Both the position numbers and the translations under genes were made by a program. A DNA stretch of 18,286 bases. It comes from Candidatus Aenigmatarchaeota archaeon. GTDB lineage: Archaea > Aenigmatarchaeota > Aenigmatarchaeia > QMZP01 > QMZT01. The notes beneath the pieces were generated by a model. It was not told the origin of the DNA, made no database searches, and was given only the letters and a program-made list of their open reading frames with translations. Shown here piece by piece: positions 1 through 8,153 of this stretch; the first letter of the stretch is position 1; each line of letters begins with the position of its first letter. The stretch is from the NCBI GenBank assembly GCA_023128965.1, contig JAGMCY010000124.1, positions 1 to 18,286 on the forward strand. The letters are read 5' to 3'.

Positions 1-9
1 TATTAAACG

Positions 10-3000
10 ATGAGGAAAAAGGGGTTCTACAAGGAAACAACGTACCAGTTAATTTTAATTTTCATAACCCTCGTTTTCTTGGGATTTCTCATTTCCAGCA
101 TATTTTCAGGAATAAATCTTCAAAACGCAATCTGCAAGGCCATTCCATGGCTCTGCGGCGAGCGGCAGGACGTGGATTACGAGATCTCCCTCAAATCCAC
201 CCAAAATGCCATCTGTGCCGTCGGCTCTTCTTTTCTCGAAAGGCAATGGGAGGGAGGACTCGAGTGCAACTGGGGCGAACCTGAAACGGGCGGGTCAGAA
301 GCAACAGGGAGAATAACGGGAAACGTTCCAGCAGAAATAGTGGATACGGGTTCAGTAAGCCCGGGGGAGGATAAGGAATTAGACATATCAGAGGTCCGTA
401 AACTTCAACCAAGTGTAGACTGCGGTACAGATGAAACCGGCAAATATACCTGCACTGTAAAGAACTTCATCATGCCGCAGAAGGTCACAAAATGGGAAGA
501 ACATATACCCTACTGGGGCGACCCCGCTTACCTCATGTACTGGAATTCTTTCCCGACCGAGGAAGATACTTGGAATTTCCGAGTTAGCTGGGTGCATCAT
601 GTTGTAATAGCAGCCATTGCAATATTGCCTGTTACCAAGAGTGTTGCTGTGGGATTCAAAACATTTTGGACCGCATTAAAGGGACCCGGCAAGAAAGCTG
701 TAGCAAGTAAAGCCGCTCAAACTATTTTTAAACAGAGCACAAAAGGTTTGTCTGATGATGCCTTGTATAAGGTTATGCTTAATCAGAAAGCACTTGGAAA
801 AGTTGATGAAAAACTCTTGCTGGAGGCCATTAATAATCTCGGTACGGATATAACTGAAGAGACAGCAGAACGTTACGGCAAAGAGATACTTTCAAAGCTT
901 AGCAAAAAAGAATTAAAGGAGATATTAGGACAAGCAGGAGTTAAATACGGTAGGGTAGCCGCCCTTAAAGACGTGATGTTGAAGGGGACAATAGATATTC
1001 TTAAAAAAAGGGTAAACAGGATGGGGATTGTGCACGCTGCTATAATGGGGGGTAAATTTCTTTCCATGGAGGCTGCTCTTGCTGCCCTCGCCGACAGTAT
1101 CATGAAAAAATACGAGCCCGTAGGAAATGCGATTGCGATTAAAAACCCTGGAAACGAGAGTGGAGACATCAAGACCTTCGAACTTCCGGAAGAGATGGAA
1201 CACGTGCCTGTTCTTGTCAAATGGGAGCCGGTAAAAGGCGACGTTATTTTGAAGAATGCATATTTTGCATCCCCCTGCTACCTGGAAGAATTTTCAGTTT
1301 CGAAAGAGAATATTGTATGTGAAAAATACATGAAGGGCGGTGACGGAAAATCGGTTGTATGCGAGGGAGGAGGAGTTGCTGACATTTCCGATGAGAATTA
1401 CGTATGCGGAAAAGTTAACTGGTGGTCTATAACATCACATACCAGAGAAGATATGGGTAATGTGATTAAAGGTCTTATCGACAATGACGAGAAAAAGCTT
1501 TTCGAAATAAGTGATATATATAAAAGAGGGGAACTGGAGAAAATCTTGGAAGGGGTCTATAGCCTTAGCATCGATAAACTGAGGGAAATGAAGGAGAAAG
1601 ACGGAATCGATGTTTTCGATAAACATCCCAAATGGGAACTGGAGAAAATCTATCTCCCGTGGCTCAGCACCAGTTATTTTTCGTATCTGGTACCCCAAGA
1701 ACAATATTATCTGGAAAACATAGAGTTTATGGGAGGTACACTGAAAAGGGGATATACGTCAAGAGGGGTAACTGATATAGAAAGAAGCGTGGGCATTCAG
1801 ATAGGAGAGGTTATTAAAAACTATTTACCTAACTGGGAGCAAAGGGGGGGTGTCGGTTATACTGAAATATATGATTCTAAGCTGAGATGCGGCGAAGACT
1901 GTTATTTCCTGCTTACAGGAGGCAGTAAAGATGAAGTGATAATGTCATCCGGAAAGGAATATCTTTTAGACCTGAATCCATCAAAAGGCGGGGTTGACGT
2001 TAGCGTATACGATGTTGAAAAGTGTAAGGAAGTTAGCGGGTTTCATGAAGGGGAAAAAGGTTTCGGGGGCATTACGGAATGTGACGTGGTTAAAGAAATA
2101 GTTGAAAGAATCAAGGCTGGAAACGGGAAAATGAACGTGTCAGTGGTCGGAGGAGGATTGCTATACGAGATGGACGTGATCGGAATTACCGCCTATAGCC
2201 AATTAAGCAAAATAAGAAATACTATAGATATTGTAACGGAACTTACCGATGATCCGATAAAAAGAAAGTTCTACAATCTGAGAATAGTTCCAAAAGACGA
2301 CATAAAGGCCGGGGACTTGGACTATTACGATGGAGAATATCTTGGCAGTTTCCTTGATTGCAAAGATGAAGGGATGGGCGAGAAAAGGGTATGCGTAAGG
2401 ACATTTCAAGACGCGATTAATCTTCCTCAAAAAATCATATGCAGGGGTACGGGAGGAGATGAAACAATCAGCTTTAGCAATAACATCGCGCCGATGAGCT
2501 GTGATATAGAGTTACCGAAACCTTTCGAAAATCCGTTTTACGGAGGAGAAGAGGAAGTGGAGAACATTGCACTTTCAATGTATTTCCAACTTGATGAAGA
2601 TGGTAAAGTGATAGACAAAACTTACTCGTCCTTGACTTTTAGGACAGGTGAGAAAATTTTCGTGCAATTCGGGGATGATGAAGAGGATGGCTATTGGGAT
2701 CAGATAAGCGTTGAAAGGGGACCAACCCTTCTGGAGAAAATAGCACCTGATTGTATGTTCGGCAAAAGCGAAAATAAATTCAAAATTAAAATCTCTGATA
2801 TAGGCATTGACGGAAGTAAAAATAAAGATTATGAAGCTTACTCTCTTTATATGGAAAACTGCAAGACGGATGCTGTTGTCATAAGCTTTGAGGGGGATAG
2901 CCCGAACAAGATGAAAACCGAATCCTCCAACTACTGTTTAAGGAGTACGAAAGGTTTCACAAGATTTCTTAGCGCGAACTACTGCGGAATTTCTGTCGGC

Positions 3001-3135
3001 AACGTTATATCGGCCGCTCTTTTTGTGGTCACTTTGGTAACAACCGATGGCGGGGCAGCAGTGCTTCTCTTGGCATCTGCTGCGACGGAAGCGTACTCGG
3101 AAATCTCTGAAGAGACTCAGCAGATGTGGCCCTGA
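10..3135 (+). CDS. Large Cys-rich membrane-anchored protein, function unknown (1041 aa)
   Basis: I do not recognise a named family. The N-terminus is a basic stretch followed by a hydrophobic segment at about residues 12-34, which looks like an uncleaved signal anchor. A Cys-bearing region follows (Cys about 42, 49, 69, 86, 138, 148). A second hydrophobic segment lies at about 197-216, then a Lys-rich helical stretch (about 220-335) that is probably cytoplasmic, and a weaker hydrophobic segment near 338-361. The remaining 650 residues are mixed beta-like sequence with scattered, often paired cysteines, fitting a disulfide-bonded outside domain. The C-terminus again turns hydrophobic (about 997-1028). 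The start ATG is 9 bases from the window edge, so its promoter is not visible. Long Cys-rich single-gene membrane proteins of this design are common in DPANN-type archaea; a cell-surface or secretion-related role is inference only. It ends in a convergent arrangement with the next gene. Confidence 0.8.
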   Translation: MRKKGFYKETTYQLILIFITLVFLGFLISSIFSGINLQNAICKAIPWLCGERQDVDYEISLKSTQNAICAVGSSFLERQWEGGLECNWGEPETGGSEATGRITGNVPAEIVDTGSVSPGEDKELDISEVRKLQPSVDCGTDETGKYTCTVKNFIMPQKVTKWEEHIPYWGDPAYLMYWNSFPTEEDTWNFRVSWVHHVVIAAIAILPVTKSVAVGFKTFWTALKGPGKKAVASKAAQTIFKQSTKGLSDDALYKVMLNQKALGKVDEKLLLEAINNLGTDITEETAERYGKEILSKLSKKELKEILGQAGVKYGRVAALKDVMLKGTIDILKKRVNRMGIVHAAIMGGKFLSMEAALAALADSIMKKYEPVGNAIAIKNPGNESGDIKTFELPEEMEHVPVLVKWEPVKGDVILKNAYFASPCYLEEFSVSKENIVCEKYMKGGDGKSVVCEGGGVADISDENYVCGKVNWWSITSHTREDMGNVIKGLIDNDEKKLFEISDIYKRGELEKILEGVYSLSIDKLREMKEKDGIDVFDKHPKWELEKIYLPWLSTSYFSYLVPQEQYYLENIEFMGGTLKRGYTSRGVTDIERSVGIQIGEVIKNYLPNWEQRGGVGYTEIYDSKLRCGEDCYFLLTGGSKDEVIMSSGKEYLLDLNPSKGGVDVSVYDVEKCKEVSGFHEGEKGFGGITECDVVKEIVERIKAGNGKMNVSVVGGGLLYEMDVIGITAYSQLSKIRNTIDIVTELTDDPIKRKFYNLRIVPKDDIKAGDLDYYDGEYLGSFLDCKDEGMGEKRVCVRTFQDAINLPQKIICRGTGGDETISFSNNIAPMSCDIELPKPFENPFYGGEEEVENIALSMYFQLDEDGKVIDKTYSSLTFRTGEKIFVQFGDDEEDGYWDQISVERGPTLLEKIAPDCMFGKSENKFKIKISDIGIDGSKNKDYEAYSLYMENCKTDAVVISFEGDSPNKMKTESSNYCLRSTKGFTRFLSANYCGISVGNVISAALFVVTLVTTDGGAAVLLLASAATEAYSEISEETQQMWP

Positions 3136-3235
3136 TGACTTACAACGTCTGATGTTTGTTTTCTCATTTGGCCTGCTCCAAAATATAATGGTGCAAAGAG
3201 CTGGAGTTAGAAAACCCGGCTTATCAAGATACTTG

Positions 3236-3934
3236 CTAAAAATCCAGAGTACTCAAATTGTGAACGGTTAGGCAACCTTCTTTGTTCTCGAAAACGATTT
3301 CCGGCTGGTAACCATAAGTTGGATCTTCATCTATGAACACCCAAACAACCCAACCCGGGCCTTTGTAGTTATTTGAGTCTAAAAATTCTTTAATGGCACG
3401 GGAAACATTTATATCGCCATATTCCCTCCACTGTTTTCTGTACAGGGTCTCCAGTTGTTTGGTTGTCAGTTCTTTCACCCTTGCTACTTCTTCCGGCATG
3501 ATATCGACATTTGGGCCAACCCGTCTCTTCCATTTTGGCTCGATAACATCCGCAAAATCCTTTTTAGTGAAACTGCTGTATGTTTTCTCCTCCGGTAGTT
3601 CTCCTCCTTTTGAATCCCCATACTTAGTTTCACCTTTAGAAGCCTTCTTAGTTTCCTTCAACCCGGCCTTCAAATCCTTAATCGCCTCTTGTCCGTAATT
3701 CTTTTTATCTATTCGTACCTCTTTCTTTGAATCGTAAAGTCCTTTCTGGGTTTCTGCCGCCGTGTCCTTTGGATTATCTTTTGTCAGGGCTTTGTAACCT
3801 AAAAAGAGTCCGGCTACGCCAGTTGCAATACCTCCAACAATACCTAAATTTCTTACCAAATGGTTTCCCTTTTCTTTCTCTTCATGAGCAGGGTATTTCC
3901 CTATCTCATGGATTTCCGATGCTGCCTTTGCCAT
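3236..3934 (-). CDS. Hypothetical protein with one membrane segment (232 aa)
   Basis: No family recognised. I chose the ATG at 3934 rather than a TTG two codons upstream because GGTG at 3942-3945 sits at ribosome-binding distance from it and a TATA-like sequence lies at 3969-3978. After a charged, His/Glu/Lys-rich start, a short Gly-rich hydrophobic stretch at about residues 28-46 could cross the membrane once. The middle (about 50-115) is Lys/Glu-rich and probably disordered. The last 100 residues look folded and contain several Trp and aromatic residues. Base composition looks AT-richer than neighbouring conserved genes, consistent with a fast-evolving or recently acquired gene. It is convergent to the 1041-aa gene with about 100 bases between the stops; I see nothing coding there. 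Confidence 0.7.
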   Translation of the reverse strand: MAKAASEIHEIGKYPAHEEKEKGNHLVRNLGIVGGIATGVAGLFLGYKALTKDNPKDTAAETQKGLYDSKKEVRIDKKNYGQEAIKDLKAGLKETKKASKGETKYGDSKGGELPEEKTYSSFTKKDFADVIEPKWKRRVGPNVDIMPEEVARVKELTTKQLETLYRKQWREYGDINVSRAIKEFLDSNNYKGPGWVVWVFIDEDPTYGYQPEIVFENKEGCLTVHNLSTLDF

Positions 3935-3968
3935 TCTCAAACACCTGCTTTTTTATTTGTTTTCGGGG

Positions 3969-3978
3969 TTTATAAAGA
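3969..3978 (-). promoter_or_regulatory. TATA-box promoter for the 232-aa gene
   Basis: The minus strand reads CTTTATAAAC about 39 bases ahead of the ATG at 3934. This predicts a short leader that still carries the GGTG ribosome site. Confidence 0.5.
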
Positions 3979-4102
3979 TTATGGTTATTTAACTACTTTT
4001 CAGTGAAATATTTATTTGGGATTGAATGATATAACATTGTTATATTTGAATTTTTGACTTGGCGGGTTTAAAAACGTTCTGAAGCTGGAATCCGGCTGGA
4101 AT

Positions 4103-4408
4103 TTATTGTGTTAACGGTGTTTTGCATACGCAGTTGCCGTAAACCGTTCTGCAACCAATAGGGACATCTTTGTATTTGGGGTCTTCAAGACCAGGTGTTG
4201 TCCCCCATTCTCCGGAAGCCTTTTCCGGGTGGAACATGCAGAAACTGCTGCAGGCGTTCGCGCACATTCCCTGCTTGATCTGCTCGTCTGAATAGAAGCC
4301 GAAAATCCTCATGAAATTCTCTATCCCGCCGGTGAAAATCGTGATGACCACTACCCCTGCGATGAGTATCACGATGGCAACGACGATGAGCTCAAGGGAT
4401 AGTCTCAT
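4103..4408 (-). CDS. Minimal type IV pilin-like membrane protein (101 aa)
   Basis: The protein opens with MRLSLEL and runs directly into a hydrophobic helix (about residues 7-27), followed by a short outside domain with seven cysteines (about residues 49-96). The S-L-E-L motif at the head of the helix matches the start of mature archaeal type IV pilins, where the Glu is residue 5, but there is almost no leader peptide in front of it. It may therefore be inserted without prepilin-peptidase cleavage. It has its own TATA-like box (4431-4440) 27 bases from the ATG, so the message is probably leaderless. The neighbour at 4440-4715 has the same N-terminal design. A pilus or surface-fibre role is inference from the helix motif. 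Confidence 0.72.
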   Translation of the reverse strand: MRLSLELIVVAIVILIAGVVVITIFTGGIENFMRIFGFYSDEQIKQGMCANACSSFCMFHPEKASGEWGTTPGLEDPKYKDVPIGCRTVYGNCVCKTPLTQ

Positions 4409-4430
4409 GTTTTAAATAATGTATGATTTA

Positions 4431-4440
4431 GTATAAAAAT
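4431..4440 (-). promoter_or_regulatory. TATA-box promoter, pilin-like gene 1
   Basis: ATTTTTATAC on the minus strand, centred 27 bases from the ATG at 4408. It touches the stop codon of the upstream pilin-like gene, so the two genes are close but probably separately promoted. Confidence 0.5.
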
Positions 4441-4715
4441 CAACAAACCCATGTGCGATCTACGCAGCAACCGCTAAAGGGTCCCATTGCGTTTAAACAG
4501 GTTGTCATCTGCCCGCCAACGTTCTCGTCCAGCTTCCAGTTGATGGGTTCCATTCCGGCCGCTTCGCAGGATAACCTGCCCGTGCTAGCACAGTAATTAC
4601 TGAAGTCTGTCATGGTTCCGAAACGGGGGATCACAGACCCGAAAATGGTCAGCACAACCAGCGCCACCACAAGAAGAACGATCGCTACCACAACAAGCTC
4701 AAGAGACATCCTCAT
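4440..4715 (-). CDS. Minimal type IV pilin-like membrane protein (91 aa)
   Basis: It begins MRMSLEL and continues into an aliphatic helix (about residues 7-26), then a small domain with seven cysteines (about residues 42-91), including an adjacent Cys-Cys pair and a terminal Trp-Val-Cys. The first 25 residues closely match those of the 101-aa neighbour (MRxSLELxVVAIV pattern), while the outer domains differ. The two may be pilin-like paralogues or share only the membrane helix. A TATA-like box at 4738-4747 lies 28 bases ahead of the ATG, indicating leaderless transcription. The gene is divergent from scpB. Cys density suggests disulfides outside the membrane. Confidence 0.72.
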   Translation of the reverse strand: MRMSLELVVVAIVLLVVALVVLTIFGSVIPRFGTMTDFSNYCASTGRLSCEAAGMEPINWKLDENVGGQMTTCLNAMGPFSGCCVDRTWVC

Positions 4716-4737
4716 ATTGATATTATTGGTTCAAGTT

Positions 4738-4747
4738 CTTTATAAAC
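4738..4747 (-). promoter_or_regulatory. TATA-box promoter, pilin-like gene 2
   Basis: GTTTATAAAG on the minus strand, centred about 28 bases before the ATG at 4715: the expected leaderless spacing. Confidence 0.55.
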
Positions 4748-4813
4748 TTTGTTTTTTGTTTCGGTGTACAGCAACTTTAATAATTTTGAAACCAAATAAT
4801 ATATCAAAAACGG

Positions 4814-5428
4814 ATGGTGATTTCAATTCCCAAGAAACTCATTGAAGCCGCGCTCTTCATGGCCTCAAGGTCGATGAGCACGGAGGAGATATCGAAGATC
4901 ACGGGCTTCCCGTCGGATCGGGTGGAGCAGAGACTGGAGGAACTCAGGAAGGAGTACGAAGGGAAAGGGATCGAGATCGTTAAGAACCCTGAAGGCTGGG
5001 GGATGCGGGTGAAAACAGATCTCCTCCCGAAGGTCGCCCACCTGACGCCTTATTCTGATCTTAAAGACGGGCACAAGCGCACGCTAGCGCTAATCGCTTA
5101 CAAAGAGCCGATTAAACAAAGCGAAATCGTTCGAATACAGGGGAACAAGGCGTATTCGTACATAAAGCTTTTGACCAGGAAAGGGCTGATCAAGTCCGAA
5201 AAGGAAGGGAGAACGCGGATCCTGATGTTAACGAAGGAGTTCGAGAGGTATTTCGGGGAGGAAAAGGAAAGGATAAAGGAGATGCTCGAGCAGGGACTGA
5301 AGGGAGCGGAGGAGACGAAAGAAGAAAAGGAAACGCAGGAAACGGGAGAGCAAACGAAGGAAACGGAAGGAGAAGAGGAAAAAACTGATTCTGATATGAC
5401 CGAAATCATACCCTTCGATAAAGATTAA
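4814..5428 (+). CDS. scpB: Segregation and condensation protein ScpB (204 aa)
   Basis: ScpB is a kleisin-interacting subunit that works with ScpA and an SMC ATPase in chromosome compaction and segregation. The sequence shows the typical ScpB start (KKLIEAALFMAS... then a first winged helix, about residues 5-75), the conserved linker with ALIAYKEPIKQSEIV-type sequence (about 92-107), and a second winged helix (about 105-145, with YSYIKLLTRKGLI). The family core ends near residue 150. The rest is a Glu/Lys/Thr-rich tail that looks disordered. A TATA-like sequence (4775-4784) lies 34 bases upstream of the ATG. No scpA or smc is in the window, so partners must be elsewhere. Confidence 0.9.
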   Translation: MVISIPKKLIEAALFMASRSMSTEEISKITGFPSDRVEQRLEELRKEYEGKGIEIVKNPEGWGMRVKTDLLPKVAHLTPYSDLKDGHKRTLALIAYKEPIKQSEIVRIQGNKAYSYIKLLTRKGLIKSEKEGRTRILMLTKEFERYFGEEKERIKEMLEQGLKGAEETKEEKETQETGEQTKETEGEEEKTDSDMTEIIPFDKD

Positions 5429-5430
5429 CC

Positions 5431-5440
5431 AATATAAGAA
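5431..5440 (+). promoter_or_regulatory. TATA-box promoter for the surface protein gene
   Basis: AATATAAGAA centred 26 bases ahead of the ATG at 5461, with no ribosome site between. This is typical of a leaderless archaeal transcript. It lies just after the scpB stop. Confidence 0.5.
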
Positions 5441-5460
5441 AGCTCGCATAAGATTTACTT

Positions 5461-8007
5461 ATGAGGGGTTGGATTTTCATTCTGTTATTCGTAGTAATGA
5501 TGATTTCCCCGGTCTTGGCGAGCGCCCAATGCGATCCCCCCGTAACAGGGGACTGGTTCGTGAACGAGACCGAATCATGTTCAGGCACGACGATTGTTCT
5601 GGACGGAAGCCTGCTGGTAAACGAATCCGGAGAGCTCACGCTCCAAAACTCCGTGCTCAAGTTAAATTCGAGTTATGACGGGGAGTTCGGAATAGAGGTG
5701 AACGGGTCGCTCTCCGTTTTAAGTTCGAGGATAGAGACCAACGCGATCGAGGCGTACGCGTTCTTTTCAGACCCCGGGGCGAAGCTCGAAATCAAGGACT
5801 CGTACATCTACGACTGCGGGTACTCAACCTCGGATGCCAGGAAGTTGGGAGTTTACATTGGATCGGACGGAGCTAACGTAACCAACACCACGTTTTCCCT
5901 GAACCGCATAGCCCTTCTGGTCTTTTCGGACAACAACAACATCTCGAATAACCGCATTCTTAGTAACTATGGCGGCCTGGTTTCTAACGGTTCAGACAAT
6001 TTGATAACGGGGAACATAATAAAGGGAAACACCGAAGGCGGCATAATCACGATTGTAGGAGAGAACGTGTTCCTCGAACACAACGTGATAGAGGACAACG
6101 CAGGTTCTGGCTTTCCGGAAATGGAGTTAAAATATTCCGTGATAAACAACAACACGTTTGTGAACAACACCGGAGGGGGATTCGGGGTTATGGGGAACAA
6201 CAACAACATCACGGACAATAATATAACTTCAAACGGAGGCACAATTGCCGGTTTTGTATTGACAAATTCCCAGAACACCCGCGTCGAGGGAAACACAATA
6301 CTCGAAAACTTCATCGGCCTTTACCTGCAGTTTACAAAAGACACCCTCGTTAAAGACAACCTCTGTAACATGAGCGAAAAATACGACGTATTCATGCTCT
6401 CCACCGAAAGCACCACATTCGAAAATACAGACTACACCACCCTTATTAAAAAATGGATTCTTGACGTAATGGTTGTGGACATGAACGGGAGTTCAGTTGA
6501 AAACGCGAATGTCGTGATCAATGACAATTTCACAACAACCGCTTTCTCCGGGAATACGAATCTCGATGGAGAGGTTGTAACGATTCTGGATGAAAAGATT
6601 GAAAACGAATCCGGGAATTTCTCTTTCAACCCCTACTCAATAAACGTGACGAAACCTGGTTATTTCGAGAATTTCATGGAGTTCAACATTACGGATGACC
6701 TGTCGCTGCAAATAACCCTGAATTCAACAGGGGAGGAACCTCCGCCTGTTGAGGAGAATTTCACGGTCACGATCGTTTCACCAACAAACTCCACCTACAT
6801 CAAAAACGACCTCACGGCTAACGGAACGCTCAAGCTGGAGGTGACGAGCGGAAAGAACATGACTTCTTGCAATTATTCTGTGAACAACACAACTAACGTG
6901 CTTTACGGGGTGACCCCCAAACTGCTCAGGGCTTACCTCAACGTGAGCGGTATGGAAGGTCCTTACGAACTGTCGATCGAGTGCGTTTCTTTCGAAAACA
7001 TCACGAATTCCTCCAGTGTTCACTTCACCATTTACCCAACCCGCGAGTGCGTGAGCCATGATGACTGCGAAAACACGCAGATATGCGCGAATTACCACTG
7101 CGTTGACCTCGACTGCGACTGCGGTTACGCCGAGGATCACGAATGCGTGTATTACGAATGCTGCGAGGACGACGATTGCGATGAGGACGAGTTTTGCGAC
7201 ACGGAAACTAACACGTGCGAGGATGTCCCTTGTCCTTGCCCGGAAAAAATAATCGACCATGAATGCCAGATGGAGGTTGGATACTGCTGCAGCGGTTTCC
7301 AGTGCGATGATAACGAGGAATGCATCAACCACGGATGCGTTGAAAGAACGTTGTCTTTGGATATCTCTGGAGAATTCGTTCTCGGTCAGAACATATCAAT
7401 ACTTGTCTTGGACCAGAACGGAGACCCTGTTGGCAACGTCAAGATCAAGGTGAGCTACTCGGAGACGGATCCGCCGGTTTTGGAAGAGTATTACACAAAC
7501 AGTGAAGGGATTGCGGAAATCCCGATAAAACACTGGGGAAGGGTTAATTTCAATGCCGACAAGGGGGGATACGTCGCCACCTCGGCATCAGGCGAGGTTC
7601 CAGCGCCTTTTGACTGGCTTTTCCTGGTGCAGATAATAGTCCTCATAGGATGCGTTGCAGGTATCGTGATAGTGGGTCTCAAATTCCTGAAAGGCGGCAA
7701 GATAGGACTAGGCGGAGGTCCTCTCAAGCTCGAGAAGACCGTAAGCGGTAGCCGCGTTATGCTCAAGATCAAGAACAAAACGGGAAAGAGAATGCAGAAC
7801 ATCACGATTCGCGATTATGTTCCCAGGAGGGCATTCATCCGCTGCGGGCTCAATCCTAAAGTCGAACCCTTTGACCGTGCGAGGGATCTCCTTACATGGG
7901 AGATTTTGAAGCTCGACCCGAAAGAGGAAGTCACGATAGAATACGAAACGAGGCAGGCGACCAAGGGATTTTTCGTGAAGTTCCATGGGAAGGAATACGA
8001 GGGTTAA
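5461..8007 (+). CDS. Secreted beta-helix surface protein with C-terminal anchor (848 aa)
   Basis: A signal peptide covers about residues 1-22. Residues about 35-325 are Asn/Gly-rich short repeats (N-N-I, G-N-x-I, D-N) typical of a right-handed parallel beta-helix of the NosD/PbH1 type. A carboxypeptidase-regulatory-like beta domain follows (about 335-425), then an Ig-like domain (about 437-525), a very Cys-rich region (about 530-626), another Ig/Big-like domain (about 627-710) and one membrane helix (about 718-740) followed by Lys/Gly residues. The last 105 residues form a further beta-rich domain that would face the cytoplasm. Many N-x-S/T sites suggest N-glycosylation. Polysaccharide or surface binding is plausible for beta-helix proteins, but no catalytic residues are evident. 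Annotation as a surface protein is firm; the ligand is unknown. Confidence 0.85.
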   Translation: MRGWIFILLFVVMMISPVLASAQCDPPVTGDWFVNETESCSGTTIVLDGSLLVNESGELTLQNSVLKLNSSYDGEFGIEVNGSLSVLSSRIETNAIEAYAFFSDPGAKLEIKDSYIYDCGYSTSDARKLGVYIGSDGANVTNTTFSLNRIALLVFSDNNNISNNRILSNYGGLVSNGSDNLITGNIIKGNTEGGIITIVGENVFLEHNVIEDNAGSGFPEMELKYSVINNNTFVNNTGGGFGVMGNNNNITDNNITSNGGTIAGFVLTNSQNTRVEGNTILENFIGLYLQFTKDTLVKDNLCNMSEKYDVFMLSTESTTFENTDYTTLIKKWILDVMVVDMNGSSVENANVVINDNFTTTAFSGNTNLDGEVVTILDEKIENESGNFSFNPYSINVTKPGYFENFMEFNITDDLSLQITLNSTGEEPPPVEENFTVTIVSPTNSTYIKNDLTANGTLKLEVTSGKNMTSCNYSVNNTTNVLYGVTPKLLRAYLNVSGMEGPYELSIECVSFENITNSSSVHFTIYPTRECVSHDDCENTQICANYHCVDLDCDCGYAEDHECVYYECCEDDDCDEDEFCDTETNTCEDVPCPCPEKIIDHECQMEVGYCCSGFQCDDNEECINHGCVERTLSLDISGEFVLGQNISILVLDQNGDPVGNVKIKVSYSETDPPVLEEYYTNSEGIAEIPIKHWGRVNFNADKGGYVATSASGEVPAPFDWLFLVQIIVLIGCVAGIVIVGLKFLKGGKIGLGGGPLKLEKTVSGSRVMLKIKNKTGKRMQNITIRDYVPRRAFIRCGLNPKVEPFDRARDLLTWEILKLDPKEEVTIEYETRQATKGFFVKFHGKEYEG

Positions 8008-8042
8008 AAAGAGAGCTGCTTCTGCCGGAAAACCTCTAAAAC

Positions 8043-8051
8043 TTTTAAATA
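8043..8051 (+). promoter_or_regulatory. TATA-box promoter for the L34e-L14e operon
   Basis: TTTTAAATA lies 35 bases after the surface-protein stop and about 105 bases ahead of the L34e ATG. Transcription starting about 25-30 bases downstream would give a leader of about 75-80 bases that contains the hairpin at 8093-8113. Confidence 0.5.
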
Positions 8052-8092
8052 GATAATATATGATAATTAAGTTATTCAATTGAGTTTCGATT

Positions 8093-8113
8093 GACGCATA
8101 CAAAGTATGCGTC
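8093..8113 (+). repeat. 21-nt perfect hairpin (copy 1 of GACG...CGTC family) in the L34e leader
   Basis: The left arm is GACGCATAC, the loop AAA, and the right arm is its exact 9-base complement. It is preceded by CGATT, as is copy 3 at 12727. A weaker inverted repeat (CACAT...ATGTG, 8123-8136) follows, so the region before L34e could be a structured leader. Whether it acts as RNA or as a DNA-binding site cannot be told from the sequence. Confidence 0.7.
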
Positions 8114-8153
8114 GCAGCAAGTCACATTTACATGTGTAACAAAGGCGATATTA

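Noticed and set aside
3133..3160. C/D-box sRNA candidate (TGATGA followed by CTGA) just after the 1041-aa gene
   Set aside because: The box C lacks the preceding purine, D' and C' would overlap, and no box D or terminal stem closes it.
3047..3271. Open frame overlapping the end of the 1041-aa gene
   Set aside because: It is a shifted frame of the larger gene continuing into spacer; no ribosome site or plausible protein composition.
4029..4045. AT-rich 7-3-7 palindrome (ATATAAC-ATT-GTTATAT)
   Set aside because: Short AT palindromes are expected by chance in this AT-rich spacer. It has no second copy in the window and no placement that fits a promoter.
6778..7332. Antisense frame of 184 codons opposite the Cys-rich part of the surface protein
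   Set aside because: It is the complement of TGC/GAC-rich codons and gives an implausible Val/Ala/His-rich product without start signals.
8091..8153. N-terminal extension of L34e from the upstream in-frame start
   Set aside because: It would translate the 21-nt hairpin and does not resemble L34e; the ATG at 8154 gives the family start.
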